Positions 1 through 11,978 of a stretch of 64,000 bases of DNA are shown one piece after another. Position numbers and translations under genes: made by a program. Numbering within the stretch: position 1 is the stretch's first letter; every line of letters begins with the position of its first letter. The notes below the pieces were generated by a model that saw only the letters and a list, made by a program, of their open reading frames with translations, was not told the origin of the DNA and did not search any database. The DNA is from Calliphora vicina (lineage: Eukaryota > Arthropoda > Insecta > Diptera > Calliphoridae): NCBI RefSeq assembly GCF_958450345.1, contig NC_088784.1, forward strand, positions 43,648,278 to 43,712,277, written 5' to 3'.

Positions 1-1247
1 TTTTTTAAAATGATCCTATTTCTTCGTTTGTGTTCCGATTTAAAAAAAATTACACATACAAAATCTCCTCGTCGAGCACTACATAAAACCTTATAGCTTA
101 GTAGATATTCGCATTTGAAAATTTAATTTTCAATTTAATTTTTACCCAACCTACACCAGTTTTTTGGTGACCGCGGTTCCAAATATTCTCCGATTTTATC
201 CATTTTTCTTTTTTATAGGATTAACAATAGATGTATATATCAAATAAAGAATGAAGTGTTTAAAAATCACGACTGAGTCCAAAGTTACATGCATTTGAAT
301 ATAAAAAAATTAAAAAAGGCAATTTTCGCAATTTTTTGGGAAAAAAGTACATTTATTCTTTTTAAGTTATCTAAAAATTTTCTAAAAGGATGTATAATGA
401 ATTTGTACTTTTTGAAAAGCTAACTTTACGCCAAATATTTTAAATGAAAAAAAATGTATACTTTTTGATACCTAGGGAACCAGGTCCATTAAAAAAATGC
501 CTATTTTTATGTAAAATTCAACTTTAGGGCAAAAATTCTCAAATCGCATACTCGATATCAAAATATAGTAACCTATTTTAGATGGCCCAATATGTTCTTA
601 ATCATTTTGAAAAGGGTTCCGATAACCCCGCCCGTGGTATGTATATTATAGCCAAAAACCGAAAAATACCATTTTTGTTTTTCCATTTTCAATAAAAATA
701 AAATCTATATAAGTGTAAAATTTCATTAAAAAATATTCATAAATCAAAATTTTATTTCAATTTGAAAAATTTTGTATCTATGCAAAATTCAATAAAAACA
801 TTTTTTGTCATATTTTTCAAAAAAGTATTCCATGACTTTTTTTATTGTCAAAAGTTATAATATGAAAAGTAGACAAAATCCTCTATCCATTGATATATAG
901 CATGTCTACCTTATGTTTTTTACGTGTCAAATAAATTAGGGAAAACTTAACAACTCGCTGAGAATTTACCTACTACGACTTTATTTATAATTTATTTACT
1001 ACGACTATATGTGTAATTTTTTTTAAATCGGAACACAGACGAAGAAATAGGATCATTTTAAAAATTGAACATTCCCGGAGTGTCCTACTTTGGGAACCCC
1101 TGGTCCCGCTCCTGGTGGGCTCATGAGGTCCAAATTCAAAACTTAAACTCGACAACACTTCCTCTTTGCGCGTGTGACATTCAAATCGGAGTAAGGGTTT
1201 AGAAGTTACAGATTTATTTCCTTCTTTTTTATTCTCATACCACTGTG
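1..1247. mobile_element. Fold-back element FB-A, right part
   Basis: Same element as 3910-5289, cut by the window start. The right arm (about 1007-1247) is the reverse complement of about 3910-4095 and ends in CCACTGTG. Long reading frames in it have no recognisable protein character. Confidence 0.75.
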
Positions 1248-1717
1248 CAACGGTGCACAGTGGTTCAGAAACGTATTTTTTTTGGCAATAATTCGGTATC
1301 TCGGGAACTATTAGAGATATTATTACGAAATTGGAGCTGAGGTGGTTTCGAGGTGATTTGCAGTTGTTCAGCTTCCTAGTGGTAATGGGGGCCAGTACGT
1401 GGCCCCTCAAATTTGGTCACCTGGGGTCTTAAATTTTTAAAAAAATCGCCAAAAATCCATTTATGATCCGAATGATCTGAAATTTAAAATATAAATAGTC
1501 CTTGAGAAGGTCTACTAAAAATATTTTTTAGTTATGGCGGGCCAACGGAGGGTCGACATTTTTTTTTTAAAAATCAGCTATATTGGCGATAAAATTCTAA
1601 ATAAAATACAAACAACTTGCTACGAGTCATGTCGTCCCTATAAAAACTTACACTCATCCAAATTTGGAACATGTAAAAAGTACGTATTTTTTACGTTTTT
1701 TTACCAAAAAAAGTGCC

Positions 1718-2093
1718 TATATTTTTTCTTTTGTAGAAAAAAATTTTCTTCAGACAGGTCGTCGAACTCTCCTCATTCCATCAGAATCCTAAATATTTCA
1801 TTTGATTTAAGATTTGTTGGCGATATAAATGGTTTTAAAGATATTTGAGATCTAAGATCAGCTGAAACAGGTCTTCTTTGTACACTTCTTACACTGAACT
1901 CTAGATTGAGTGAATCTATTACTCTAGAAGCTGACGTGTATGAATCTGTTTTTTAACTCTCTCACAATTCGTGCATCTTCCATAGATGTTGTGCATTTTG
2001 GTCGACTGCCACGGCGAATAGTTCCACAGTTTTGCATTTTTTCATATTTATTTTTCATACAAAATTTTTCGCAAATATCATTTTGGCTTATTC
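1718..2093 (-). pseudogene. Tc1-type transposase relic, truncated copy
   Basis: Minus-strand reading resembles the middle of a Tc1-family transposase, with a match to an RRVRRPV-like stretch after a degraded DES motif, scattered over frames with stops. The first ~30 codons seen in the other copy (5966-6190) are missing because similarity ends at 2093. The plus-strand frame at 1534-1848 is antisense to this and is not a gene. Confidence 0.5.
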
Positions 2094-2588
2094 TTTTGAG
2101 TATAATAATTCTAATGGATATTTTGGCATATTTGTCTGATCTTTCGGGAAAGTTGAAATTTGACTTTTTTAGCTTTATCCTTAATAAAATTGTGCATTAT
2201 GAAAATTTTAAATAAAAAATTATCACTGCACATTCAAGGCATTATAGCGAATATAGTTTTTAATTAAAATGAAAAATTAGTTAAAAATTTAATGAAATAT
2301 TTAGATAATATCCCTAAATTTTACATCCTAAAAAACAATTTTTTTTATAAATAAATTTTTAGGTAGTCATTAGTCTTATTTTTTAATACACATATTTAAA
2401 TCTAACTACAGCAACGTAAATACTTCATTTTACGTTTTTAAAATATTGCGAATTTTGTATTTACGTGATTTACAGCGTTTTTGGTGAAAATATCTTTAAT
2501 TTTTTTTAAAAACACTAGTATTTTACAGAAAAAAATAAATTTTTACAAACATATAGATTTATTTCTACATTATATATCCAGGAATTGC

Positions 2589-2738
2589 CTATGTTGCGAA
2601 TTTGAATACCAAAGTAAGCATAATACAATTGGAGAACAGTGTTGTAATTGATTTTCGCTGATCTTTTAACATATATTCGTCACAAATATAACACAACATA
2701 TTAGGATCTTTAACACAGCATCTCATCTTACTAGCCAT
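2589..2738 (-). pseudogene. Fragment of a transposon-borne zinc-binding protein
   Basis: The minus strand encodes MASKMRCCVKDP followed by NMLCYICDEYMLKDQR, a C-x2-C pair. Then, after a frameshift near 2620, comes AYFGIQIRNIGNSW. From memory this matches the N-terminal block (CYIC...QR..I......AYFG..LGDQDKSW) of a repetitive protein family common in insect, hydra and fish genomes. I cannot name the superfamily. It is only about 50 codons long. Confidence 0.45.
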
Positions 2739-3904
2739 AATGAAATAATATAACAAGTAACAAATATAATATAACAAACAAAACATTCAAGTTACGAACA
2801 TTTATATAGCTTTTTTAATATGAAATACATATGAAAAATACTGTAAAACTTTGAGTTATTTGCCAAATAGTTTAGTATATTTTCAGCGAATTTTCAATAT
2901 TTTTATATAAATTAGTTTACTGATAAGTTTTTACTGTATATAGTGAACAAATTTTTAACCCTTTTACCATATGTCAAACTTATAAGGATGAAACTGAAAA
3001 AAGGTAATTTTCAACATCCTTTCGATATCACCAATATATCCTGAAACTTAGATAAACAAAATTGATGTCAAAGAAAAGATAATTTTGTGTAGAATACCAG
3101 TACAAAGATGCGTTTTTAATTTTAGTCTCCATTTATGAAATAACCCAACAAAAAGTGAAAAAAATACAGAATAACCAAAAAAATTAAAACCGCGATATTA
3201 AAAACAAGAGCTCCTCAAAAAAAACTAAATATAGTTTTGACTATGTAATGTCCCATACATATTTTATCAAAAACATTTTCCGCGGCACCAAACCAAATTG
3301 TCAATTTTGTTCCTCTGTGTAATCAATAATAATAATAAAGTGAAACGTCCGTTTGAATTTCTTTAAAAAAGTTGTCGAATTAAAAATTAACGATTCATTC
3401 ATTACATACGAGTATACACATACATATATACATTTGGGGGATAAACTAGTTCATATCTGCATTTCATTGTTTGCTTAGGTAAAGTAAAGTCAACAGGAAA
3501 TTATATATTATCGGTTAAAAGATATTGACAAAATTTGAGTTATAACTTTTTTCCAATTCCAAAAAAAGTAAAGATTTTAGAAACAACAAATACACTCTAA
3601 AATAAAAATACATCTTATTAGAAAATTTAACAAAAAGTAACAAAGTATTCTATCGCAATTCTTTAAAACTGCCCAACATCAGGCATAAAACTAATAAAAT
3701 TCTTTACTATTGTCCTTCGAAATAGATTACCATGCCTCATGATCTCCATGTATGAATTTCCAATTTACATTTCTATTAACTATTTCCCATAAATCACTTC
3801 CAATTTGCAAGGACCTAAAATAACTGTTATCAAAATTTTAGGAATCGAAAAAATTGCCCTTTTTTAAGTAATATTTTAAAAGGTTGCACAGTAATTGTTA
3901 TAGG
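2739..3904. other. AT-rich spacer, nothing recognised
   Basis: Very AT-rich DNA without a convincing reading frame, repeat end or RNA gene. It separates the two duplicated blocks. Confidence 0.5.
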
Positions 3905-3909
3905 CAACG

Positions 3910-5289
3910 CACAGTGGTATGAGAATAAAAAATAGAGAAATAAATCTGTAACTTGTGAATGAAATTTCACATGCGCAAAGAGGAAGTGTAGTCGAGTTTA
4001 AGTTTTGAATTTGGACCTCATGACCCCACCAGGGTATGTTCATTTTTTAAAATGATCCTATTTCTTCGTTTGTGTTCCGATTTAAAAAAAATTACACATA
4101 CAAAATCTCCTCGTCGAGCACTACATAAAACCTTATAGCTTAGTAGATATTCGCATTTGAAAATTTAATTTTCAATTTAATTTTTACCCAACCTACACCA
4201 GTTTTTTGGTGACCGCGGTTCCAAATATTCTCCGATTTTATCCATTTTTCTTTTTTATAGGATTAACAATAGATGTATATATCAAATAAAGAATGAAGTG
4301 TTTAAAAATCACGACTGAGTCCAAAGTTACATGCATTTGAATATAAAAAAATTAAAAAAGGCAATTTTCGCAATTTTTTGGGAAAAAAGTACATTTATTC
4401 TTTTTAAGTTATCTAAAAATTTTCTAAAAGGATGTATAATGAATTTGTACTTTTTGAAAAGCTAACTTTACGCCAAATATTTTAAATGAAAAAAAATGTA
4501 TACTTTTTGATACCTAGGGAACCAGGTCCATTAAAAAAATGCCTATTTTTATGTAAAATTCAACTTTAGGGCAAAAATTCTCAAATCGCATACTCGATAT
4601 CAAAATATAGTAACCTATTTTAGATGGCCCAATATGTTCTTAATCATTTTGAAAAGGGTTCCGATAACCCCGCCCGTGGTATGTATATTATAGCCAAAAA
4701 CCGAAAAATACCATTTTTGTTTTTCCATTTTCAATAAAAATAAAATCTATATAAGTGTAAAATTTCATTAAAAAATATTCATAAATCAAAATTTTATTTC
4801 AATTTGAAAAATTTTGTATCTATGCAAAATTCAATAAAAACATTTTTTGTCATATTTTTCAAAAAAGTATTCCATGACTTTTTTTATTGTCAAAAGTTAT
4901 AATATGAAAAGTAGACAAAATCCTCTATCCATTGATATATAGCATGTCTACCTTATGTTTTTTACGTGTCAAATAAATTAGGGAAAACTTAACAACTCGC
5001 TGAGAATTTACCTACTACGACTTTATTTATAATTTATTTACTACGACTATATGTGTAATTTTTTTTAAATCGGAACACAGACGAAGAAATAGGATCATTT
5101 TAAAAATTGAACATTCCCGGAGTGTCCTACTTTGGGAACCCCTGGTCCCGCTCCTGGTGGGCTCATGAGGTCCAAATTCAAAACTTAAACTCGACAACAC
5201 TTCCTCTTTGCGCGTGTGACATTCAAATCGGAGTAAGGGTTTAGAAGTTACAGATTTATTTCCTTCTTTTTTATTCTCATACCACTGTG
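3910..5289. mobile_element. Fold-back (long-TIR) element FB-A, complete copy
   Basis: The element starts CACAGTGGTAT and ends with the inverse ATACCACTGTG. The two ends are inverted repeats of roughly 200-250 bp; the right arm has extra sequence near its inner end. The 5-bp word CAACG flanks both sides (3905-3909 and 5290-5294), consistent with a target-site duplication. The interior is AT-rich and without a convincing gene. Degraded relatives lie at 30400-35251 (interrupted by a LINE) and 38415-38640. A non-autonomous DNA transposon is the likely identity; the superfamily is unknown. Confidence 0.72.
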
Positions 5290-6135
5290 CAACGGTGCAC
5301 AGTGGTTCAGAAACGTATTTTTTTTGGCAATAATTCGGTATCTCGGGAACTATTAGAGATATTATTACGAAATTGGAGCTGAGGTGGTTTCGAGGTGATT
5401 TGCAGTTGTTCAGCTTCCTAGTGGTAATGGGGGCCAGTACGTGGCCCCTCAAATTTGGTCACCTGGGGTCTTAAATTTTTAAAAAAATCGCCAAAAATCC
5501 ATTTATGATCCGAATGATCTGAAATTTAAAATATAAATAGTCCTTGAGAAGGTCTACTAAAAATATTTTTTAGTTATGGCGGGCCAACGGAGGGTCGACA
5601 TTTTTTTTTTAAAAATCAGCTATATTGGCGATAAAATTCTAAATAAAATACAAACAACTTGCTACGAGTCATGTCGTCCCTATAAAAACTTACACTCATC
5701 CAAATTTGGAACATGTAAAAAGTACGTATTTTTTACGTTTTTTTACCAAAAAAAGTGCCTATATTTTTTCTTTTGTAGAAAAAAATTTTCTTCAGACAGG
5801 TCGTCGAACTCTCCTCATTCCATCAGAATCCTAAATATTTCATTTGATTTAAGATTTGTTGGCGATATAAATGGTTTTAAAGATATTTGAGATCTAAGAT
5901 CAGCTGAAACAGGTCTTCTTTGTACACTTCTTACACTGAACTCTAGATTGAGTGAATCTATTACTCTAGAAGCTGACGTGTATGAATCTGTTTTTTAACT
6001 CTCTCACAATTCGTGCATCTTCCATAGATGTTGTGCATTTTGGTCGACTGCCACGGCGAATAGTTCCACAGTTTTGCATTTTTTCATATTTATTTTTCAT
6101 ACAAAATTTTTCGCAAATATCATTTTGGCTTATTC
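4043..6135. repeat. Direct duplication, copy B
   Basis: Second copy of 1-2093, with no difference seen. Beyond 6135 this copy continues into the start of the Tc1-type transposase, whereas copy A switches to unrelated sequence. Copy B therefore keeps the older continuous arrangement and copy A is the broken partner. Confidence 0.93.
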
Positions 6136-6190
6136 CTCTTTGATACTCTTTTATTATATTATTTTTAACACAAAATTTCGTTCCAGCCAT
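5760..6190 (-). pseudogene. Tc1-type transposase relic, N-terminal half
   Basis: A minus-strand frame at 5966-6190 (74 aa) begins MAGTKFCVKNNIIKEY and continues with a helix-turn-helix-like segment and a GTIRRGSRPKCTTSMEDAR block. That block is the Tc1/mariner GRPRKTT...EDR linker between the two DNA-binding subdomains. Downstream, on lower coordinates, further transposase-like residues appear in shifting frames with stops. The catalytic DDE region is not intact. Such a protein would have bound the element's terminal repeats; here it is dead. Confidence 0.68.
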
Positions 6191-7945
6191 TTTAATTATA
6201 TCGGTCTAAAATTTATTTATTTTAGTCAAATTGAAAGTACTTTGCTAACATATGAATAAAACAAAATAATTAAAGCGAATACTGAACTACATACTTTTTA
6301 TTCCCGTGAATTTATAATAACTTTAAAATTTTTTTTTCTCGTGAAGAAATTAACGTACTCGTAATAAAAAAAGTATAATGTGTTCAAATGTATTTTATAT
6401 TGGTTTTACTCTATATACTATTTATACATCAGATATGCCCACAACTGATAATATTAAACTAGCCACATCCGTTAAATTTTTAAAAAAATATAATAACTTT
6501 TTGATATAATTGGTGTTTTGTAATGCATGCCTTGTAGCATGCATTCTCTTGCGGGTTGGAGAAATGTTTTGTTCTGGTAATTTTGGGAAACTGTCTAAGA
6601 ACATTTTTAGAACATGTCTAAAACTAAAGAAACTAAAAGACCTAAGATTCTAATTTTAGTTTCACGTTACATATACACATTTCACATAATGTGTCATACT
6701 TTTCCGCTGTGTATATACATCTAGTATCTCGTAGATAATATTAATCAGGTGATAATCTATCCATTAAAGTCGATTTAGATAATCTAATCACGTTACTTTT
6801 ACAAATGCGTTAAATCATTAATCTTATAAATACATAAATTAAGCAACGAAAACAAAAACCACAAAAAAAACGAAAATAAGGAAAATCTCGATAAGGCATC
6901 TTTTAACGAGTAGTGAGTAGTTAGTTAGTATGTAGTAGTTGCAGTTGCAGATGTATGTAGTAAGTAGTACCTTAACAATTATAGATTAGAGTATGGAACA
7001 CATTTGGCAGTTCGTTTTTTTTTCGTAGGTATGCAGTTCTTGTGTACGTATGTGAAACGGCACAATTGGACATCAAGTAATTGTACCGACTTATATAGTT
7101 GGGTACTTATGTTGTTGCTTCCAGCTGTTGCAGTTTTGATGTTGCCAATACCATACGAGCGCCTTAATTATCTGTAAGAACAATGGATTGCAGTGATTGC
7201 TTTACTTACTACACAACATCAAAATCAGATACAGATACTACAATAACAAAAAAAATATATTAAATGAATACCAATTGCCAACCAGCCTTCTACTTACTAC
7301 GTCGATGAGTAGATGCATCTACCTACTACCACCATTGCAAATGCAACTATCCTGGTATTATTTAGTCTAAAAAAGGAATTAAAGATCCATGTTTGTATGT
7401 ATGTATGTATGTTTCCATTTGGGTAGATATGTTGGATAGTGTTTTTTATTTGGATTTTAAAAGTTTTGTCTGCGGATATTGTTTAGTAACATTAACTGAT
7501 TTCCTTTTTACGCCAGGAGCAGTAGTGTAAGTGTAGTCATGTTGCTCTGATTTGGAAAACAATCGATACAGTAAACACATTGTTACTCGTATGTGTACAA
7601 TGTACATGTCTACATTATGGCAACATCCCTGCAGTTTTGGTTGACTGTCCCGAACTAGAGATTTTACCTATCATTTACGGTGATCACTAGTCATCTAAGC
7701 ACAAATGGATGGTCCGATGTAGTCAACGCATTGGATTCACATACCTATTACATAGAGTCGGTTACCTTATTAGCTACCTAACTAATTAGCTTCATAACTA
7801 CTTATTTTACACTCTAGATTACTTAGATATACTAAAGTGAGAATTGACTTCATGCTAGATTACCTGGAATATATGAAGTAATCAATTGACTTCGCTTTGC
7901 ACTACAAAGAGCTAATACGTATCAAATGAAAAAAAAATTTAAAAA
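6191..7945. other. Non-coding DNA, mostly single-copy in this window
   Basis: 6191-6400 probably contains the outer end of the Tc1 element, but I could not fix a terminal repeat. 6860-7940 shows no repeat family seen elsewhere in the window, has a higher GC content in places, a (GTAT)n run near 7395 and several TAAT-core words. It resembles fly intergenic or intronic DNA. No exon is supportable. Confidence 0.4.
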
Positions 7946-8627
7946 ACAAGTAAGAGAGCTGTGCCGAATTTTATATACCCTTCACCAAAATATACTTAAA
8001 AATATTTCTTTTTAAATATTATTTAAACAACATTAATTTTTTTTTAAATCGTTTTTAAAAAATTTAAAAATTTTTTTTCAAAATTGATTTTTAATTTTTT
8101 TTAAAAAACTTTCTTCCAATTTTTTTTTTGGAACAAGAATTTATGACAATAAAAAAATTTTGATGAAAAAAAATTCAGGTTAAAAAATATTTTTTCCGAT
8201 TTTGACCCATTGCAGGTCCAACTTACTATATATAGCCTTACATCGTTGCAATGGACTTTGAAATATCTATCATTAGATATTCATATTGTCTATATTAATG
8301 ACTTAGTAATCCAGATATAGATATAAAATAGGGCAAAAATCGAGGTTGTCCCGGTTTTTTCTTAAATCTTCAGCCGATTTTGTCGATTTTAAATAGCAAC
8401 CGAGCCGGAAAAATTCCTGACATATTGATATATGAATCAATATATTTGGGGGCTACGAAAAGTTGATTTCAACATACAGACGGACGTGGCTATATCGACT
8501 GCGCTATCTATAACGATCCAGAATATATGTATATACTTTGTGGGATCGCAAATGAAAAATGTAGAAATTACAAACGGAATGACAAAATTATATATACCCT
8601 TGCCACTTATGGCTAAGGGTATAAAAA
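7946..8627 (+). mobile_element. mini-me-like repeat, copy 1
   Basis: Starts AACAAGTAAGAGAGCTGTGC, followed by a TATACCCTTCACC motif, and ends in the inverse AAGGGTATAAAAA. It includes the core GACGTGGCTATATCGACTGC, CTATCTATAACGATCCAGAA and a (TA)-rich stretch. Its microsatellite site is only CAGACGGAC, so this copy shows the unexpanded state. The layout matches the published dipteran mini-me elements (conserved core flanked by TA and GTCY proto-microsatellites). Non-coding. Confidence 0.72.
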
Positions 8628-10260
8628 GTGATCAGACATTAGTGAAAATTACTGTCTATAAGGGATACATTGACTACTTGTAAAACTGCGGGTATATTCA
8701 TAAATTATTTTACATAGATACGAATATATTTTGGTACATGGAAATACATGTGATTCAGCACCCACACTTTGTTGTCGTCTCGTTGTTGGACCCCGGCAAA
8801 ACAGACAAAAAGTCATGCTGGAGGTAGTGAACGGAGTTCAGAAGAATCAGTTTGCAATCCGTTTGTTCTTCCTTCTTTTTCATTTTTCCTGCAGCCACTG
8901 GATTATGCTCGCATCCAGCAACTATCCAGAGTAGTGGTATTCATGTGCCTCCAGTCAAATTGGTTTCTGTTGACAGAGTCAACTTAAATGTACTTGTACG
9001 GATGTTGGTTGATCGTCTCGTTGGCCTCAGGCATTTGGGCAATGTTAAAGCTATTAGCGTGTTTTGTTGTTGAATTTTCCCAGTTTGTATACATAATTGT
9101 ACGTGTTGCATAGCAAGCGCTGGCCGTGGGTTGCTTTTTCTGCTGTTTGTGCAGCGGTTGCAGTTGCTACAACATCGAGTACATTAACGTTTGTTTGTTT
9201 GTTTGTGTTATTGGCATTTCGAGGTTACTAATTGCGGTTAACAATACAAATTTAACAATATAATCATGGAACCCCATACAAAAACTAGCCCCTTTATGTA
9301 TGATGATGTTCTTCCTAGCTGGCTCTCACACATAAACATACATTCAGCTTTTCACGTGGTCAAAATTGATTTTAAACGTACATTATGGTCGAATGTTTAT
9401 TTTCATTTAGTCAGGACATGTGGGTGGAAAAACAATTCGACAAATAGTGTCCAATCTTAGAGTTCGAATATAATTTTTTTTATTGACTTTTAGTGTAAGT
9501 TTCAGCTTCCAGAGAAAATTGAAATCAGCTGTATCATCTGAAATCCGGTTGCAAAGCTTTGGAGGATTACGAACATACCAAACATAGTGCTGTAGTTTTT
9601 TGGATCACATATTCGTTTTAACATTTGTAACCTGGAATAATTCCAAAGAAATTTATTTTAATTACTTTATATTTTCTTGAGGGATTGTTCACATATCTAC
9701 TTTTAGCCATATTTAATTTAAGGAGCTGAGGATCCGTTAAATCAATAAAAATGGAAAAATGAGGAAAATAAAAATATTAAAATACTGTTTTGTTAAAATA
9801 CTCGTTTATGAGTTTTCTGTTTTTGTTAGTCCTTTTTAAAATTGTAAGCACAAACAAAACAGCGAACTAAAATCGGCAACAAAAAGTAAACATTTTCTTT
9901 ATAATCAATTTAAGGAAATCAACATAGACGATTTTTCACAAAACGACTTGATTTTCTTATTCTGCATTAGATTTAAAAATACATTTTATAACAATATGTA
10001 ACATAATAAAATTACTTTTTCTTATTGATAAACATGACTATTTGGGTCTTTATATTTCAGTAGGAAAAATTCATAATAATTTATGAACAAAACTAATCGA
10101 GGAGGTCCATAAAAAAACGTAATAATACCCTTTCCCAATTTAATAGATAAACGAATAAGTTTAATTAAATCTAGTAAATGTTTCAGTTTGGTCTGAACAA
10201 TTATATTAGGTAATGACCTTTGGTATGGTTTTTTACAATTATTACATAGATTTAGATAAA
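8628..10260. other. Non-coding island, single-copy-looking
   Basis: 8731-9240 is GC-richer than its surroundings, with CAG/GTTGCAG-type words typical of conserved fly non-coding DNA. Overlapping frames in this stretch lack protein character. 9260-10260 returns to plain AT-rich sequence. Confidence 0.4.
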
Positions 10261-10404
10261 AACAAGTAAGAGTGCTATATTCGGCTATGCCGAATCTTAT
10301 ATACCCTTCACCTTTGTTGTGGATGCATTATTATTTTTTATAATTAGTATATATGTATGTACATTGCCCACTTTCAGCGTACAGCATCCTAAATTTATCA
10401 AGAA

Positions 10405-10735
10405 CACAAAAAACAACAACAACGCCAAACGAAACAAAACACCAAAAGAAAAAACAAAATACGCAAGGCAATGAAACCAACACACATCCAAACATACGTT
10501 TAATTGTATAAAAAACAACAACAACGCCAAAAGAAACAAAATACGCAAAGCATGCACATTCAAACATACGATTTGTTGATTTTTTGTCAAAAAAACCAAC
10601 ACACAACCAAACAAACGTTTAGTTGTATAAAAAACAACAACAACGCCAAAAGAAACAAAAAACAAAAAAATAACCAAATACACAAAGCTTGCACACCCAA
10701 GCATACGTTTTGTTGTTTTTTTGTCAAAGCATGCA
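10405..10735. repeat. Three degenerate ~105-120-bp tandem units inside mini-me copy 2
   Basis: Units begin near 10405, 10509 and 10629 with AAAAAACAACAACAACGCC and end near CATACGTTT..GTTGTAT. They differ by small indels and substitutions. Minus-strand frames of up to 135 aa arise only from this low-complexity sequence. Confidence 0.75.
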
Positions 10736-10915
10736 ATACATTGTGTTTTTTGATGAAATTTTCAGAGGTTGTCTCGGATTTTTGCTCATATCTCCGTTAT
10801 TTATGGACGGATTTTGCTGATTTTAAATAGCAAAATTCTCGAAAGTATGTCTGACAGAATTGTTGAAGATTTGGATCCCGGAGATATCTGGGGCCTTCAG
10901 AAAATTGATTTCAAC

Positions 10916-11063
<148 letters not shown>

Positions 11064-11284
11064 GGACATGGCTTAATCGACTCCGCTATCTATAAGGATC
11101 CAGAATATATATACTTTATAGGGTCGGAAATGAAAAATGTAGAAATTACAAACGGAATGACAAACTTATATATACCCTTCTCACGAAGCTGAAGGGTATA
11201 AAAAGATCTTAAAAATTTAAATTATTGCGTTTTGTTATGGAGCTCCTCAATGATTGTAATTATTGTTTTATTCATCATTTATTT

Positions 11285-11860
11285 TGAAACATTTATACAT
11301 ATATATGGATTCGGAGCCAAAAGAACTGTTCATCTTTTGCTACCAAAGTGATGCATATTCCAGAGAGAGCGTTCTGCATCTATCGAAACAAATAGTAGTC
11401 GGACGAGGCACGATCTGGACTATAAAGCGGGCGAGGCAAAGCTTACTAACCACTTCATTCTAAATACTTTTTAACAGGTATTGCAACATGTTGTCGCGTG
11501 TTGTCATGATGGAATAATATGGTTTCATGTCTGACCGCATATTCTGGTGGTTTTTAAGTATAGTTTCCCTGTGATGGTCTGGTCAGATTTCAGCAGCTCA
11601 TAATAGATAGGACCCATTTGCTCCCACTCAATACAGAAAATTACCTTAGCGCCATGGATATTTGGCTTTGGTTTCAGCTGATTGGCCGGGCTTAACATAC
11701 AATCTCTTACGCTTCGGTTTATTGTAATGGATGAATTGAATGTTTCGGTGCAAAAAATTATTTTATTTTATGATTTCGAACATGCAAAGTCTGTCAGCTT
11801 CAATTCGTATGATACCCAATTCCCCAGCTTTTGGATGAATCAGACTGGCCTGTTTTTTTA
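11285..11860 (-). pseudogene. mariner transposase relic (C-terminal half)
   Basis: Minus-strand translation over several frames gives the mariner hallmarks in order: a HY.NPKRK-like segment, KPNIHGAKV, MGPIYYELLKSDQTIT, FHHDNTRQHVAIPVKKYLE (the second catalytic Asp in HDN), and SP...SDYYLFRSMQNALSG, then KDEQFFW. Mariner transposases are ~345-aa DD34D enzymes that cut and paste at TA. Here stops and frameshifts break the frame repeatedly and no terminal repeats were found. Confidence 0.82.
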
Positions 11861-11978
11861 TTGTGTTTTTTGTTTGTTATTATTCCATGGATTTTTGTTA
11901 TTTTAATTAAAATTAACAATTATTGCGTGCATATTGAGAACAGTAAAATATTTAGCATTATTAAGTGGTATCGGCCTA

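Larger units (their letters stand above)
1..2093. repeat. Direct duplication, copy A (cut by window start)
   Basis: Every base I compared here recurs at a constant offset of 4,042 bp (copy B at 4043-6135). Identity stops sharply at 2093/6135, inside a Tc1-type transposase relic. The left limit lies outside the window. The block holds the right part of a fold-back element and the relic. Complete identity over AT-rich non-coding DNA implies a very recent duplication, gene conversion, or an assembly duplicate. Confidence 0.93.

Noticed and set aside
985..1410. 141-aa frame duplicated at 5027-5452
   Set aside because: It lies in the fold-back arm and flank; composition is not protein-like, and its preservation only reflects the DNA duplication.
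1534..1848. 104-aa frame duplicated at 5576-5890
   Set aside because: It is antisense to the Tc1 transposase relic and rich in poly-T-derived Phe/Lys.
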